A DNA stretch of 47,277 bases from Lachnospiraceae bacterium (GCA_017441825.1 JAFRVD010000028.1:1-47277); one strand, 5' to 3'. Counted from the first letter of the stretch, positions 20,926-29,669 are shown. Translations and numbers: made by a program. The notes: generated by a model from the sequence alone, not told the origin.

Positions 20926-23022
20926 TTACTTCACGCTGAACAGAATATCGCCGTAGGACGGGAACGGCCAGTAAGATTTAGCAGTAATGAGTTCGGCCTG
21001 GTCGCACGGGACGCGGAGCTCACACATAACCGGGAGCATGAGGTCGCGGATCATAGCGGATTCTTCCACGATATCCTCCGCCTCATGTACCTTGAGGATC
21101 ACATTCTCGAGTTCGTCCGTCTTTGCCGTGATCTCGTCCACCAGACCGGACAGCTTTCCGATAAGGTCGGTCTCATACGAGCATGCGAGCTTCGGGGAGA
21201 CCAGCCTCTTCGCGGATGCCGCGCGCGCGACGTCTGCCGCATAGGAATCGATGGCCGGAGCGATCATGGTCCTTGCCATTTCCACCATCGTGTTGGCCTC
21301 GATGACCACGCTCTTGCAGTAGTTCTCGAGCATGATATCGCGCCTCGACCTGAGCTCGTCCTCGGTGAAGACGCCCAGAGCCGTCAGCATATCGACGTTC
21401 TTCTTATCAAGAAGATGCGGCATGCAGTCCGCGGTGGTGCGGTAGTTTAAGAGACCGCGTTTTTCAGTCGCTTCCCTGATCCAGGACTCGTCGTAGCCGT
21501 TGCCGTTGAAGATGATCCTTCTGTGATCCTTGATGGTCTTCCGGATCATTTCATGGAGCGCTGTCTCGAAATCTTCCGCGCCTTCCAGCCGGTCCGCGTA
21601 GATCCGGAGACTTTCCGCAACAGCGCTGTTCAGCATGATGTTCGTGCAGGCGATGCTGTTCGAAGAGCCGAGCATACGGAACTCGAATTTGTTTCCGGTA
21701 AACGCGAAGGGCGAAGTACGGTTGCGGTCGGTGTTGTCACGGTTGAACTTGGGCAGAACGTCCACTCCAAGCTTCATCTGCGTCTTTTCCGTGCCCAGAT
21801 ACGGCGTGTCGTTTTCAATGGCCGTGAGGACTGCGTTCAGCTCGTCCCCGAGGAACATGGACACGACTGCGGGCGGCGCTTCGTTCGCGCCTAAGCGGTG
21901 GTCGTTGCCTGCGGTCGCGACTGCCAGACGGAGCAGGTCCTGATAATCGTCAACAGCCTTGATGACTGCGCAGAGGAACAGCAGGAACTGCGCGTTCTCG
22001 TACGGTGTTTCGCCGGGAGAGAGCAGGTTCTGGCCGCTGTCCGTCGCGATGGACCAGTTGTTGTGCTTGCCGGAGCCGTTCACGCCTGCAAAGGGCTTCT
22101 CATGAAGCAGGCAGACCAGGCCGTGCTTTGCGGCTACCTTCTGCATGATCTCCATGGTCAGCTGGTTGTGATCGGTCGCGATATTCGTTGTGGTATAGAT
22201 GGGCGCGAGCTCGTGCTGCGCCGGAGCGACTTCGTTGTGCTCCGTCTTCGCGAGGATGCCGAGCTTCCAGAGCTCATCGTTGAGCTCTTCCATATAGGCG
22301 GCTACGGTCGGCTTGATCGCGCCGAAGTAATGGTCGTCGAGCTCCTGGCCCTTCGGGGGCTTCGCACCAAAGAGCGTGCGGCCCGTGAAGCGGAGGTCAG
22401 GGCGTTTGTCGTACATTTCTTTCGTGATCAGGAAATACTCCTGCTCGGGGCCTACGGAGGAGACCACACGCTTTGCGGTGTCGTTCCCGAAGAGCCTTAA
22501 GATCCTGAGCGCCTGCTTGCTCAGCACTTCCATGGAGCGGAGAAGCGGCGTCTTCTTATCGAGTGCGTGTCCGCCGTAAGAGCAGAACGCTGTGGGGATG
22601 CAGAGAGTCCTTCCCTTGATGAAGGCGTAGGACGTGGGGTCCCAGGCGGTGTAGCCGCGGGCTTCAAAGGTGGCGCGGAGGCCGCCCGACGGGAACGAGG
22701 ACGCGTCCGGCTCGCCCTTGATGAGCTCCTTGCCGGAGAACTCCATGATGACGCTGCCGTCCGGTGAGGGGGAGATGAAGCTGTCGTGCTTCTCCGCCGT
22801 GATGCCGGTGAGCGGCTGGAACCAGTGAGTGAAGTGCGTTGCGCCGTTAGCGACGGCCCAGTCCTTCATGGCCTGTGCGACCGCATTGGCCACGCTGATG
22901 TCCAGCTCTGTGCCTTCATCGATGGTCTTACGAAGAGACGCGTACACGTCTGCGGAGAGATTTGCCCGCATGACGCGGTCGTCAAAAACCAGGCTTCCAA
23001 AATAATCCGATACAGTACTCAT
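20926..23022 (-). CDS. glnN: glutamine synthetase type III
   Basis: 698 residues, the usual length for the large GSIII (GlnN) class that forms dodecamers. It makes glutamine from glutamate, ammonia and ATP. Signature segments include the N-terminal [12 protein letters not shown], the glutamate-binding [51 protein letters not shown] and [16 protein letters not shown]. Two in-frame ATG codons occur; AGGAGGT lies only one base before the first (23031) and ten before the second, so I use 23022. It is first of eight genes behind a consensus promoter and a hairpin-rich leader of almost 200 bases. It faces the glutamate synthase operon divergently, so both halves of the GS-GOGAT cycle share this control region. 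Confidence 0.97.
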   Translation of the reverse strand: MSTVSDYFGSLVFDDRVMRANLSADVYASLRKTIDEGTELDISVANAVAQAMKDWAVANGATHFTHWFQPLTGITAEKHDSFISPSPDGSVIMEFSGKELIKGEPDASSFPSGGLRATFEARGYTAWDPTSYAFIKGRTLCIPTAFCSYGGHALDKKTPLLRSMEVLSKQALRILRLFGNDTAKRVVSSVGPEQEYFLITKEMYDKRPDLRFTGRTLFGAKPPKGQELDDHYFGAIKPTVAAYMEELNDELWKLGILAKTEHNEVAPAQHELAPIYTTTNIATDHNQLTMEIMQKVAAKHGLVCLLHEKPFAGVNGSGKHNNWSIATDSGQNLLSPGETPYENAQFLLFLCAVIKAVDDYQDLLRLAVATAGNDHRLGANEAPPAVVSMFLGDELNAVLTAIENDTPYLGTEKTQMKLGVDVLPKFNRDNTDRNRTSPFAFTGNKFEFRMLGSSNSIACTNIMLNSAVAESLRIYADRLEGAEDFETALHEMIRKTIKDHRRIIFNGNGYDESWIREATEKRGLLNYRTTADCMPHLLDKKNVDMLTALGVFTEDELRSRRDIMLENYCKSVVIEANTMVEMARTMIAPAIDSYAADVARAASAKRLVSPKLACSYETDLIGKLSGLVDEITAKTDELENVILKVHEAEDIVEESAMIRDLMLPVMCELRVPCDQAELITAKSYWPFPSYGDILFSVK

Positions 23023-23063
23023 GTTTTTCATACCTCCTCATTTTTTTGATCGAATAATGAATA

Positions 23064-23198
23064 AAGGCAAAGACTCCTCTTGCGTGAACACAAAAGACGC
23101 CTTTGCCTTCTTTTAATTTTGTATTCGACCGGGCAGCCCTTTCCCAGTGGGAAATGAGAAAGGGCGCCTTCGAGTCACATCACTCAAAGACGCCCTTG
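23064..23198 (-). promoter_or_regulatory. glnN leader with two related hairpins and an alternative pairing
   Basis: On the minus strand, hairpin 1 (arms 23195-23182 and 23175-23162) has a 14-bp stem, three of its pairs G-U, and a six-base loop GATGTG. Hairpin 2 (arms 23109-23101 and 23072-23064) has a 9-bp closing stem with further internal pairing. Both start with closely similar sequence, GGCAAGGGCGTCTTTG and GGCAAAGGCGTCTTTT. The GCCCTTT at the end of hairpin 1 (23165-23159) is also perfectly complementary to AAAGGGC at 23142-23136, so hairpin 1 can be replaced by an alternative fold. A small hairpin lies at 23140-23154. This looks like a switchable attenuator; neither hairpin has a long U-tract. 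Confidence 0.6.
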
Positions 23199-23213
23199 CC
23201 TTTACAAGGCGCT

Positions 23214-23242
23214 ATCATACAACACTCGCGAAAACTTGTCAA
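23214..23242 (-). promoter_or_regulatory. sigma-A promoter of the glnN-guaA operon
   Basis: On the minus strand, TTGACA (23242-23237), a 17-base spacer and TATGAT (23219-23214). The start is predicted near 23207, giving a leader of about 185 bases before the glnN ATG. Confidence 0.88.
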
Positions 23243-23266
23243 CCATAAATTTTCCGAGGTTGACAA
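23236..23266. promoter_or_regulatory. inverted repeat spanning the divergent -35 boxes
   Basis: TTGTCAACC (23236-23244) and its exact complement GGTTGACAA (23258-23266) flank 13 AT-rich bases between the glnN and glutamate synthase promoters. Part of the symmetry is simply two TTGACA boxes, but it extends two bases beyond each, so a shared regulator site is possible. Confidence 0.4.
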
Positions 23267-23288
23267 AACGGGCCGATGGGCATATAAT
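23260..23288 (+). promoter_or_regulatory. consensus sigma-A promoter of the glutamate synthase operon
   Basis: TTGACA (23260-23265), a 17-base spacer and TATAAT (23283-23288): perfect consensus at both boxes. Such a strong core promoter would be consistent with control exerted after initiation, in the leader. Confidence 0.92.
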
Positions 23289-23297
23289 CCCTTCATA

Positions 23298-23350
23298 TGA
23301 GCAAAGGCGTTCATGTACGCGGGGTTTCCCTGCGCGGCATGAGCGCCTTT
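23298..23350 (+). promoter_or_regulatory. leader hairpin of the glutamate synthase operon (shared nitrogen leader motif)
   Basis: A 13-bp outer stem (23303-23315 with 23338-23350, one G-T pair) encloses a 7-bp inner hairpin (23318-23324 with 23328-23334). TTTAATATTTT follows, a loose terminator tail. The first 17 bases (23298-23314) are identical to the pyrG leader, while the inner hairpin differs, so the outer stem is the conserved part. An ATG at 23297 lies in frame with the gene but has no ribosome site and would be buried in this structure. Confidence 0.7.
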
Positions 23351-23395
23351 AATATTTTATATGCGTCATATTTGAGCACGAAAGGAAGAATTCGC

Positions 23396-24490
23396 ATGAC
23401 GAGAGAAGGTGACGTACGCATCCCTTCAGGGTGCGCGATCGCGGCAGTCATATCAAGAGAGGGAAAGAAGATGACCGGGGAGGCCATTACCGAGGCGATG
23501 AAGCCGATGCACGACCGTTCTAACGGCCTGGGCGGCGGCTTTGCCGGGTACGGCATCTATCCGGAGCACAAGGATCTCTACGCGCTGCATCTGTTTTTTG
23601 ACAGCAGGACGACCCGGAAAGAATGCGAGACGTTTCTGAAGGAATATTTTGAGATCGTCCAGTCGGAGATCATTCCGACGCGGAACATCCCGGAGATCAA
23701 GGACAAGCCCATCATCTGGCGGTATTTTGTGGCGCCGCTTCAGTCCATGCTGACAAATCTCCAGCTGGATGAAAAGGAGCTGGTCGCCCGGATCGTCATG
23801 AAGATCAACAAGGACATGAACGGTGCGTACGTGTTCTCCAGCGGGAAGAACATGGGTACGTTCAAGGCCGTAGGCTTCCCGGAGGACGTGGGCGTCTTCT
23901 ATAAGCTGGATGAATACGAGGGCTATTCCTGGACCGCGCACGGGCGCTATCCGACCAACACCCCGGGCTGGTGGGGCGGCGCGCACCCGTTCACTCTCCT
24001 CGACTATTCCGTGGTCCACAACGGCGAGATCTCTTCCTATGACGCGAACAGGCGCTTTATCGAAATGTTCGGATATAAATGCACCCTGCAGACGGATACG
24101 GAGGTCATCACGTACATCATGGATTATCTGGTGCGCGTACAGGGTCTCACGCTCCGGGAGGCGGCCAGCGTGATCGCCGCGCCGTTCTGGAGCACCATCG
24201 AACGCGAACAGGACCCCGAAGAGCGGAAAAAGCTCGCGTACCTCCGGACGGTGTTCCCGAGCCTTCTCATAACGGGCCCGTTCTCCATCGTCCTCGGGTT
24301 TACCGGCGGACTGATGGCCCTGAACGACCGGCTGAAGCTCCGCTCCATGGTGGTGGGCGAAAAGGACGACAGGGTATATGTTGCAAGTGAAGAAGCGGCC
24401 ATCCGCAAAATGGAGCCGGATGCTGACAACATCTCCGCTCCCGCGGGAGGGGAACCGGTGATCGTTCACGTGAAAGAAGGTGCGTATTAA
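23396..24490 (+). CDS. glutamate synthase, class II glutamine amidotransferase subunit
   Basis: 364 residues. This is the glutaminase part of a split, archaeal-type glutamate synthase, releasing ammonia from glutamine for transfer to 2-oxoglutarate. The likely nucleophile is Cys13 in RIPSGCAIAAV, implying removal of a short propeptide. SNGLGGGFAGYG, HGRYPTN, VVHNGEISSYD and QTDTEVITY are the expected substrate-binding elements of class II amidotransferases. I choose ATG 23396 with AAAGGAAG upstream; the in-frame ATG at 23297 lies inside the leader hairpin. Its stop overlaps the next start by one base (TAATG at 24490). In the common bacterial enzyme this domain is the N-terminus of one polypeptide of about 1500 residues. 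Confidence 0.92.
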   Translation: MTREGDVRIPSGCAIAAVISREGKKMTGEAITEAMKPMHDRSNGLGGGFAGYGIYPEHKDLYALHLFFDSRTTRKECETFLKEYFEIVQSEIIPTRNIPEIKDKPIIWRYFVAPLQSMLTNLQLDEKELVARIVMKINKDMNGAYVFSSGKNMGTFKAVGFPEDVGVFYKLDEYEGYSWTAHGRYPTNTPGWWGGAHPFTLLDYSVVHNGEISSYDANRRFIEMFGYKCTLQTDTEVITYIMDYLVRVQGLTLREAASVIAAPFWSTIEREQDPEERKKLAYLRTVFPSLLITGPFSIVLGFTGGLMALNDRLKLRSMVVGEKDDRVYVASEEAAIRKMEPDADNISAPAGGEPVIVHVKEGAY

Positions 24491-25995
24491 TGGGCGTGGA
24501 ATTCATCTATCCGGAATTTGAAGTCGAGAGAAATGAAAGCCGGTGCATTACGTGCCGCGTCTGCGAACGGCAGTGCGCGAACGAGGTGCATCACTACAGT
24601 CCGGAACGCGGGGTCATGGTGAGCGACGAATCGAAGTGCGTGAACTGCCAACGCTGCGTGTCCCTGTGCCCGACCAGGGCCCTGAAGATCGTGAAGAGCG
24701 ACTGCACGCTCCGCGAAAACGCGAACTGGCAGAACGACACCATCCGCGAAATATATAAGCAGGCGAACAGCGGCGGCGTGCTGCTGTCCTCCATGGGCAA
24801 CCCCAGGCCGCTTCCGGTCTACTGGGACAAGATCCTGATCAACGCGTCCCAGGTCACGAACCCGTCCATCGACCCGCTCCGGGAGCCGATGGAGACTCAC
24901 GTGACCCTCGGAAAGAAGCCCGAGAAGATCAGGAGGACGCCGGACGGAGAGCTCGATTTAACGCTTCCGCCGCAGATCAGCCTCTCCATGCCGGTCATGT
25001 TCTCCGCCATGAGCTACGGCTCCATCAGCTATAACGCGCACGCGTCGCTCGCGCGGGCGGCCACGGAGCTCGGCATCCTCTACAACACCGGCGAGGGCGG
25101 CCTCCACGAAGACTTTTACCGGTACGGACCGAACACCATCGTGCAGGTCGCGAGCGGACGCTTCGGCGTGCATGAGGATTATCTTTCGGCAGGCGCGGCC
25201 ATAGAGATCAAGATGGGCCAGGGTGCGAAGCCCGGAATTGGCGGACACCTGCCCGGGACCAAGATCGTGGGCGACGTTTCAAGGACCCGCATGATCCCGG
25301 AAGGGTCGGACGCGATCTCGCCGGCGCCGCATCATGACATCTATTCGATCGAAGACCTCCGCCAGCTGGTCTTTTCGCTGAAGGAGGCTACGGAATACCG
25401 GAAGCCGGTCATCGTGAAGGTGGCGGCTGTGCATAACATCGCCGCCATTGCGAGCGGCATCGCGCGGAGCGGCGCCGATATCATCGCGATCGACGGATTC
25501 CGCGGCGGGACCGGCGCTGCGCCGACCCGTATCCGCGACAACGTAGGCATCCCGATCGAGCTCGCCCTGGCCGCAGTGGACCAGCGGCTCCGCGACGAAG
25601 GCATCCGGAACAACGTCTCATTGGTAGTGGGCGGCTCCATCCGGAGCGCCTCAGACGTCGTTAAAGCCATCGCGCTGGGTGCGGACGCGTGCTACATCGC
25701 GACCGCCGCGGTGCTGGCGCTCGGCTGCCACCTCTGCCGGACCTGCCAGACCGGCAAGTGCAACTGGGGCATCGCGACACAGCAGCCGGACCTTGTGAAG
25801 CGGCTGAATCCGGACGTCGGATGCGAACGTCTTGTGAACCTGATGACGGCCTGGCGGCACGAGATCATGGAACTCATGGGCGGTATGGGCATCAACTCGA
25901 TAGAAGCACTGAGAGGAAACCGGCTTATGCTGCGCGGCGTCGGCCTCAATGAGAAAGAGCTCGAGATCCTGGGGATCTCGCACGCGGGGGAGTAA
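24490..25995 (+). CDS. glutamate synthase, ferredoxin-FMN catalytic subunit
   Basis: 501 residues. Two N-terminal [4Fe-4S] motifs (Cys19-22-25-29 and Cys50-53-56-60) precede the FMN-binding TIM-barrel glutamate synthase domain (about 150-480), which reduces 2-iminoglutarate to glutamate. GEGGLHEDFYRYG, GQGAKPGIGGHLPG, SPAPHHDIYSIEDL and DGFRGGTGAAP are family landmarks. The Cys cluster in GCHLCRTCQTGKCNWG near 413-424 corresponds to the [3Fe-4S] site. The subunit lacks both the glutaminase and GXGXG domains, which are separate genes here. The fused ferredoxin suggests electrons arrive through the neighbouring polyferredoxin and FAD protein. Confidence 0.95.
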   Translation: MGVEFIYPEFEVERNESRCITCRVCERQCANEVHHYSPERGVMVSDESKCVNCQRCVSLCPTRALKIVKSDCTLRENANWQNDTIREIYKQANSGGVLLSSMGNPRPLPVYWDKILINASQVTNPSIDPLREPMETHVTLGKKPEKIRRTPDGELDLTLPPQISLSMPVMFSAMSYGSISYNAHASLARAATELGILYNTGEGGLHEDFYRYGPNTIVQVASGRFGVHEDYLSAGAAIEIKMGQGAKPGIGGHLPGTKIVGDVSRTRMIPEGSDAISPAPHHDIYSIEDLRQLVFSLKEATEYRKPVIVKVAAVHNIAAIASGIARSGADIIAIDGFRGGTGAAPTRIRDNVGIPIELALAAVDQRLRDEGIRNNVSLVVGGSIRSASDVVKAIALGADACYIATAAVLALGCHLCRTCQTGKCNWGIATQQPDLVKRLNPDVGCERLVNLMTAWRHEIMELMGGMGINSIEALRGNRLMLRGVGLNEKELEILGISHAGE

Positions 25996-25999
25996 GCGT

Positions 26000-26440
26000 A
26001 TGAAACGTGTTTACGTCAATGAAGAATGGTGCCTGGGCTGCCACTTATGTGAATATAACTGCGCCTTCGCAAATTCGGGGATGCCCGACATGGTGCTGGC
26101 GCTTAAAGGGAAGCCGATCTTCCCGAGGATCCACATCGAAGAAGGGGAGAAGATCACCTATGCGGTGTCGTGCCGGCACTGCGAGGACCCGATCTGCGTG
26201 AAAAGCTGCATTGCAGGCGCGCTGTCAAAGGAAGACGGCGTGATCCGGATCGACCAGAATAAGTGCGTGAGCTGCTTTACCTGCGTGCTGGTCTGCCCGT
26301 ACGGGGCGCTTGCTCCAAATAAAAACGGCGTCATGCAGAAGTGCGAGCTGTGCCTTCGGAACGCGTCCGGCGAGCCTGCCTGCGTGAAGGGCTGCCCCAA
26401 CAGGGCCATCGTCTATGAAGAGCGGGGGGAAGCGGTATGA
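26000..26440 (+). CDS. four-cluster ferredoxin subunit of glutamate synthase
   Basis: 146 residues with four Cys motifs, each able to bind [4Fe-4S]: CLGCHLCEYNC, CRHCEDPICVKSC, CVSCFTCVLVCP and CELC followed by CVKGCP. The pattern is that of HycB/DmsB-type electron-transfer subunits. It lies four bases after the synthase subunit and overlaps the FAD oxidoreductase by four bases (ATGA), so it most likely wires NAD(P)H-derived electrons from that flavoprotein to the synthase. The frame is open upstream from 25949, but the ATG at 26000 gives the canonical start MKRVYVNEEWC. Confidence 0.9.
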   Translation: MKRVYVNEEWCLGCHLCEYNCAFANSGMPDMVLALKGKPIFPRIHIEEGEKITYAVSCRHCEDPICVKSCIAGALSKEDGVIRIDQNKCVSCFTCVLVCPYGALAPNKNGVMQKCELCLRNASGEPACVKGCPNRAIVYEERGEAV

Positions 26441-27669
26441 AGCAGTATGTGATCATTGGGAACGGCGTGGCCGCGGCCGGCTGTATTGAGGGAATACGGA
26501 GCCTGGATACGGAGAGCGGGATCACCGTGGTCTCTGAGGAAAAGCACGAAGTCTACTGCCGTCCGCTCATTTCCTATTATCTCCAGGGAAAGACCGACCT
26601 TTCCCGCATGCTCTACAGGGGCGAAGGCTTCTATGAAAAGATGAACTGCCGGGTGCTTTTCGGCCGGAAGGCGGTAAAGCTTCTGCCGGATGTGAAGAAG
26701 GTCATCTTAGACGACGGCACGGAGCTTCCCTATACGGACCTTCTGGTTGCAGCGGGATCCTCACCGTTCGTACCGCCGTTTGAAGGCCTCTGCACGGTGA
26801 AAAACAAGTACGGCTTTATGACGATCGACGATGCCCTCGCCCTCGAGCAGGGGCTCACGAAGGACAGCAGAGTCCTCATTATGGGCGCCGGGCTCATCGG
26901 CTTAAAGTGCGCCGAAGGGATCCTGGACCGCGTAAGTGAAGTCACTGTCTGCGACCTCGCAGACCGCGTCCTTTCAAGCATCCTCGATGAGGAATGCGCT
27001 TCACTTATGCAGAAGCATCTGGAAGCGCACGGCATGAAATTCCTTCTCGGGGATACTGCCGTCCGGTTCGAGGAAAATAAGGCATACATGAAGAGCGGGA
27101 AGACTGTGGACTTCGACGTCCTGATCCTGGCTGTGGGCGTCCGCGCGAACGCGGCGCTTGTTAAGGATGCGGGCGGAGACGTGAACCGCGGGATCCTGGT
27201 GGACAGCACGATGCGGACGTCCCTTCCGCACGTCTATGCTGCGGGCGACTGCGCCGAAGGGCCGGACAGTTCCATCGGAAAACAGCGGGTGCTCGCGATC
27301 CTTCCGAACGCGTACTTCCAGGGGAACACCGCAGGTGTCAACATGGCGGGCGGGTCCGCCTCCCTCGACAAGGCGATCCCCATGAACTCGATCGGCTTCT
27401 TCGGCCTCCACGCCATGACGGCCGGGACATACGAAGGGGAGCTTTACGAGGAGAAAACGGAGAATTCGATCAAACGGCTCTTTACGAAGGACGGCGAACT
27501 CAAGGGCTTCATCCTGATCGGCTGCGATGAACGCGCCGGCATCTACACCTCGCTGATCCGTGAAAAGACGCCTCTTTCCACCGTTAATTTTGAGCTTCTG
27601 AAAAATCATGCTACGACTGCCGCATTTTCTTCGGAAACGCGCAGAAAAAAGTTTGGAGGTGTGGTATAA
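26437..27669 (+). CDS. FAD-dependent pyridine nucleotide oxidoreductase of the glutamate synthase operon
   Basis: 410 residues. An FAD-binding Rossmann motif (IIGNGVAAAG) opens the protein, a second dinucleotide fold (LIMGAGLIGLKCAEG) near 150 binds NAD(P)H, and the second FAD motif (VYAAGDCAEG) lies near 270. The conserved EVYCRPLISYYLQGK resembles NADH:rubredoxin/nitrite reductase-type oxidoreductases, and no redox-active CxxxxC is seen. Its place between the polyferredoxin and GXGXG genes suggests it replaces the GltD small subunit as electron input. Whether NADH or NADPH is used cannot be read here. Confidence 0.9.
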   Translation: MKQYVIIGNGVAAAGCIEGIRSLDTESGITVVSEEKHEVYCRPLISYYLQGKTDLSRMLYRGEGFYEKMNCRVLFGRKAVKLLPDVKKVILDDGTELPYTDLLVAAGSSPFVPPFEGLCTVKNKYGFMTIDDALALEQGLTKDSRVLIMGAGLIGLKCAEGILDRVSEVTVCDLADRVLSSILDEECASLMQKHLEAHGMKFLLGDTAVRFEENKAYMKSGKTVDFDVLILAVGVRANAALVKDAGGDVNRGILVDSTMRTSLPHVYAAGDCAEGPDSSIGKQRVLAILPNAYFQGNTAGVNMAGGSASLDKAIPMNSIGFFGLHAMTAGTYEGELYEEKTENSIKRLFTKDGELKGFILIGCDERAGIYTSLIREKTPLSTVNFELLKNHATTAAFSSETRRKKFGGVV

Positions 27670-27670
27670 T

Positions 27671-28393
27671 ATGGTGACCATTCATGCGGAAGGGCTCGAT
27701 CATAAAGCGCTGAATGAAGCGATCCGGAACGCAGGGGACCGGTGCGCCGTGGACGGATGTCTCGGGCAGCGGTTCATTGCCGCCGGGATGAACGGTAAGG
27801 AGATCGAGATCAGCGGGACGCCGGGAAACGCCTTAGGCGCGTACTTAAACGGCGGGACGCTGACCGTGCTTTCGAACGCGCAGGACGCTGTGGGCGACAC
27901 CATGAACGACGGGACCATAGTGATCCGCGGGAACGTGGGCGACGCCGCAGGCTACGCCATGCGCGGCGGGAAGATCTTCGTGAAGGGTAACGCCGGATAC
28001 CGCGCCGGGATCCATATGAAGGCCTACCAGGAGAAGGTGCCGGTCATGGTGATCGGCGGAAGGGCCGGGAGCTTCCTTGGCGAATACCAGGCGGGCGGTG
28101 TGATCATCGTGCTGAACCTCATGAAGCCGGAGGATAAGATCGTCGGGTTCTTCCCCTGCACCGGCATGCACGGCGGGAAGATGTTCCTGAGGTCTGATTG
28201 CCGGGACGTGGTGTTTCCGGAGCAGGTCACGGCAAGGCCCGCGGAGGAGAAGGACCTCACAGAGCTCAGACCGTATATTGAAGAATATGCCGCGCTGTTT
28301 GATACGGACGCGGAGGAGATCCTGTCCGGAGACTTTACGGTGGTCACGCCGGACAGCAGCAACCCGTACAGGCAGATGTACGTGGCGAACTGA
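27671..28393 (+). CDS. glutamate synthase GXGXG-domain subunit
   Basis: 240 residues. It is the right-handed beta-helix domain found at the C-terminus of the large glutamate synthase chain and alone as a subunit in archaea. Repeating G-rich turns are visible (GTPGNALGAYLNGGTLTV, GNVGDAAGYAMRGGKIFV, GNAGYRAG). This domain is structural, holding the ammonia channel between glutaminase and synthase. GGAGGT at 27655-27660 lies ten bases before the ATG. With 23396-24490 and 24490-25995 it completes the three domains of the usual GltB, though gene order places the redox partners in between. Confidence 0.92.
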   Translation: MVTIHAEGLDHKALNEAIRNAGDRCAVDGCLGQRFIAAGMNGKEIEISGTPGNALGAYLNGGTLTVLSNAQDAVGDTMNDGTIVIRGNVGDAAGYAMRGGKIFVKGNAGYRAGIHMKAYQEKVPVMVIGGRAGSFLGEYQAGGVIIVLNLMKPEDKIVGFFPCTGMHGGKMFLRSDCRDVVFPEQVTARPAEEKDLTELRPYIEEYAALFDTDAEEILSGDFTVVTPDSSNPYRQMYVAN

Positions 28394-28422
28394 CAAATGC
28401 CACCTAAAATAAGGAGGACCCC

Positions 28423-29634
28423 ATGAAATACTCAAAGGAAGAGGTCATGCAGTACGTAGAGGAGGAGAACGTCAAGTTTATCCGCCTTGCGTTCTGCGAT
28501 GTGTTCGGAAAGCAGAAGAATATCTCGATCATGCCGAACGAGCTGCCGCGTGCGTTCGAATACGGCGTGGCGTTCGATGCTTCCGCCATCTCCGGCTTTG
28601 GAGACGAAGCCCGGAGCGACCTTCTTTTGCATCCCGAGCCGGAAACGCTGATGCCGCTTCCCTGGCGTCCGGAGAACGGACGCGTGGTTCAGATGTTTTC
28701 CTCCATTACGTACCCGGACGGCATGCCCTTTGAATGCGATACCCGGAGACTTCTGAAAACAGCAGTAGAGGAAGCAGAAGAAGCCGGACTGGAATTCACG
28801 TTCGGGGCGGAGCAGGAGTTCTACCTGTTCCTTCTGGATGAACGCGGGAAGGCTACAAAGATCCCTTATGACGAAGCGGGGTACATGGACATCGCCCCGG
28901 AGGATCTCGGAGAAAACGTGCGGCGGGAGATCTGCCTCACTCTTGAACAGATGGGGATCCGTCCGGAGAGCTCGCATCACGAGGAAGGCCCCGGGCAGAA
29001 CGAGATCGACTTCAGGTACGCGGACCCCTTAAGCGCCGCCGATAACGCGATGATGTTCCAGAGGGTGGTGAAGACCATCGCTTACCGGAACGGGCTTGCG
29101 GCGGACTTTTCGCCGAAGCCGGTGGACGACGCGCCGGGCAACGGCTTCCATATCAATATGTCGCTCCGCCCGTTTGCGGAGCCGGAAACCTTTTCGCAGA
29201 TGATCGCAGGGCTCCTTGCAAACGTGCGGGGCATCAGCGCGTTCCTGAATCCGTGCGAGGCGTCATACCAAAGGCTCGGGCACTTCAAGGCGCCGCGCTA
29301 TGTTTCATGGTCTCACGAGAACCGGTCGCAGCTCATCAGGATCCCGGCGGCCATCGGCGAATACCGCCGTGCGGAGCTCCGCTCCCCGGACCCGGCGGCA
29401 AACCCGTACCTTGCATTTACGCTGATGATCTATGCGGGACTTGACGGGATCGCGAAGAAGCTTACGCTTCCCGCACCGGCGGACATCAATCTGTACACGG
29501 CTGATCCGGCGGCGCTCGCGGCGTTCGAAAAACTCCCGGAAAGCCTTGCGGAAGCCCGGCAGGCAGCACGTGAAAGCGCTCTTGTGAGGGCACACATCCC
29601 GGAGAAGATCCTCGCGATCTGCTGCGGGGAATGA
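28423..29634 (+). CDS. divergent type I glutamine synthetase homologue
   Basis: 403 residues, about 40 shorter than standard GSI. Much of the active site is present: FGAEQEFYLF (metal and glutamate), HHEEGPGQNEIDF, GNGFHINMSL, NRSQLIRIP and ELRSPDPAANPYLAF. The flap segment that reads GYEAP in classical GSI is RLGHFKAP here: one residue shorter and with Lys at the position of the catalytic flap Glu (Glu327 in the Salmonella enzyme). The C-terminal region after residue 350 is shortened, with no adenylylation loop. It may have altered substrate use or act as a sensor or partner of the next gene, the ANTAR regulator. AAGGAGG precedes the ATG. A second synthetase (glnN) is already present. Confidence 0.85.
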   Translation: MKYSKEEVMQYVEEENVKFIRLAFCDVFGKQKNISIMPNELPRAFEYGVAFDASAISGFGDEARSDLLLHPEPETLMPLPWRPENGRVVQMFSSITYPDGMPFECDTRRLLKTAVEEAEEAGLEFTFGAEQEFYLFLLDERGKATKIPYDEAGYMDIAPEDLGENVRREICLTLEQMGIRPESSHHEEGPGQNEIDFRYADPLSAADNAMMFQRVVKTIAYRNGLAADFSPKPVDDAPGNGFHINMSLRPFAEPETFSQMIAGLLANVRGISAFLNPCEASYQRLGHFKAPRYVSWSHENRSQLIRIPAAIGEYRRAELRSPDPAANPYLAFTLMIYAGLDGIAKKLTLPAPADINLYTADPAALAAFEKLPESLAEARQAARESALVRAHIPEKILAICCGE

Positions 29635-29669
29635 CCGTTCGCGTCTGATTTACGGGGAAGGAGGCTCCC

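Noticed and set aside
23064-23350. A clear match to the classical ANTAR dual-hexaloop motif
   Set aside because: Only one hairpin has a six-base loop (GATGTG) and it lacks the usual A at loop position 1; the link to the ANTAR protein is kept as a hypothesis, not a call.
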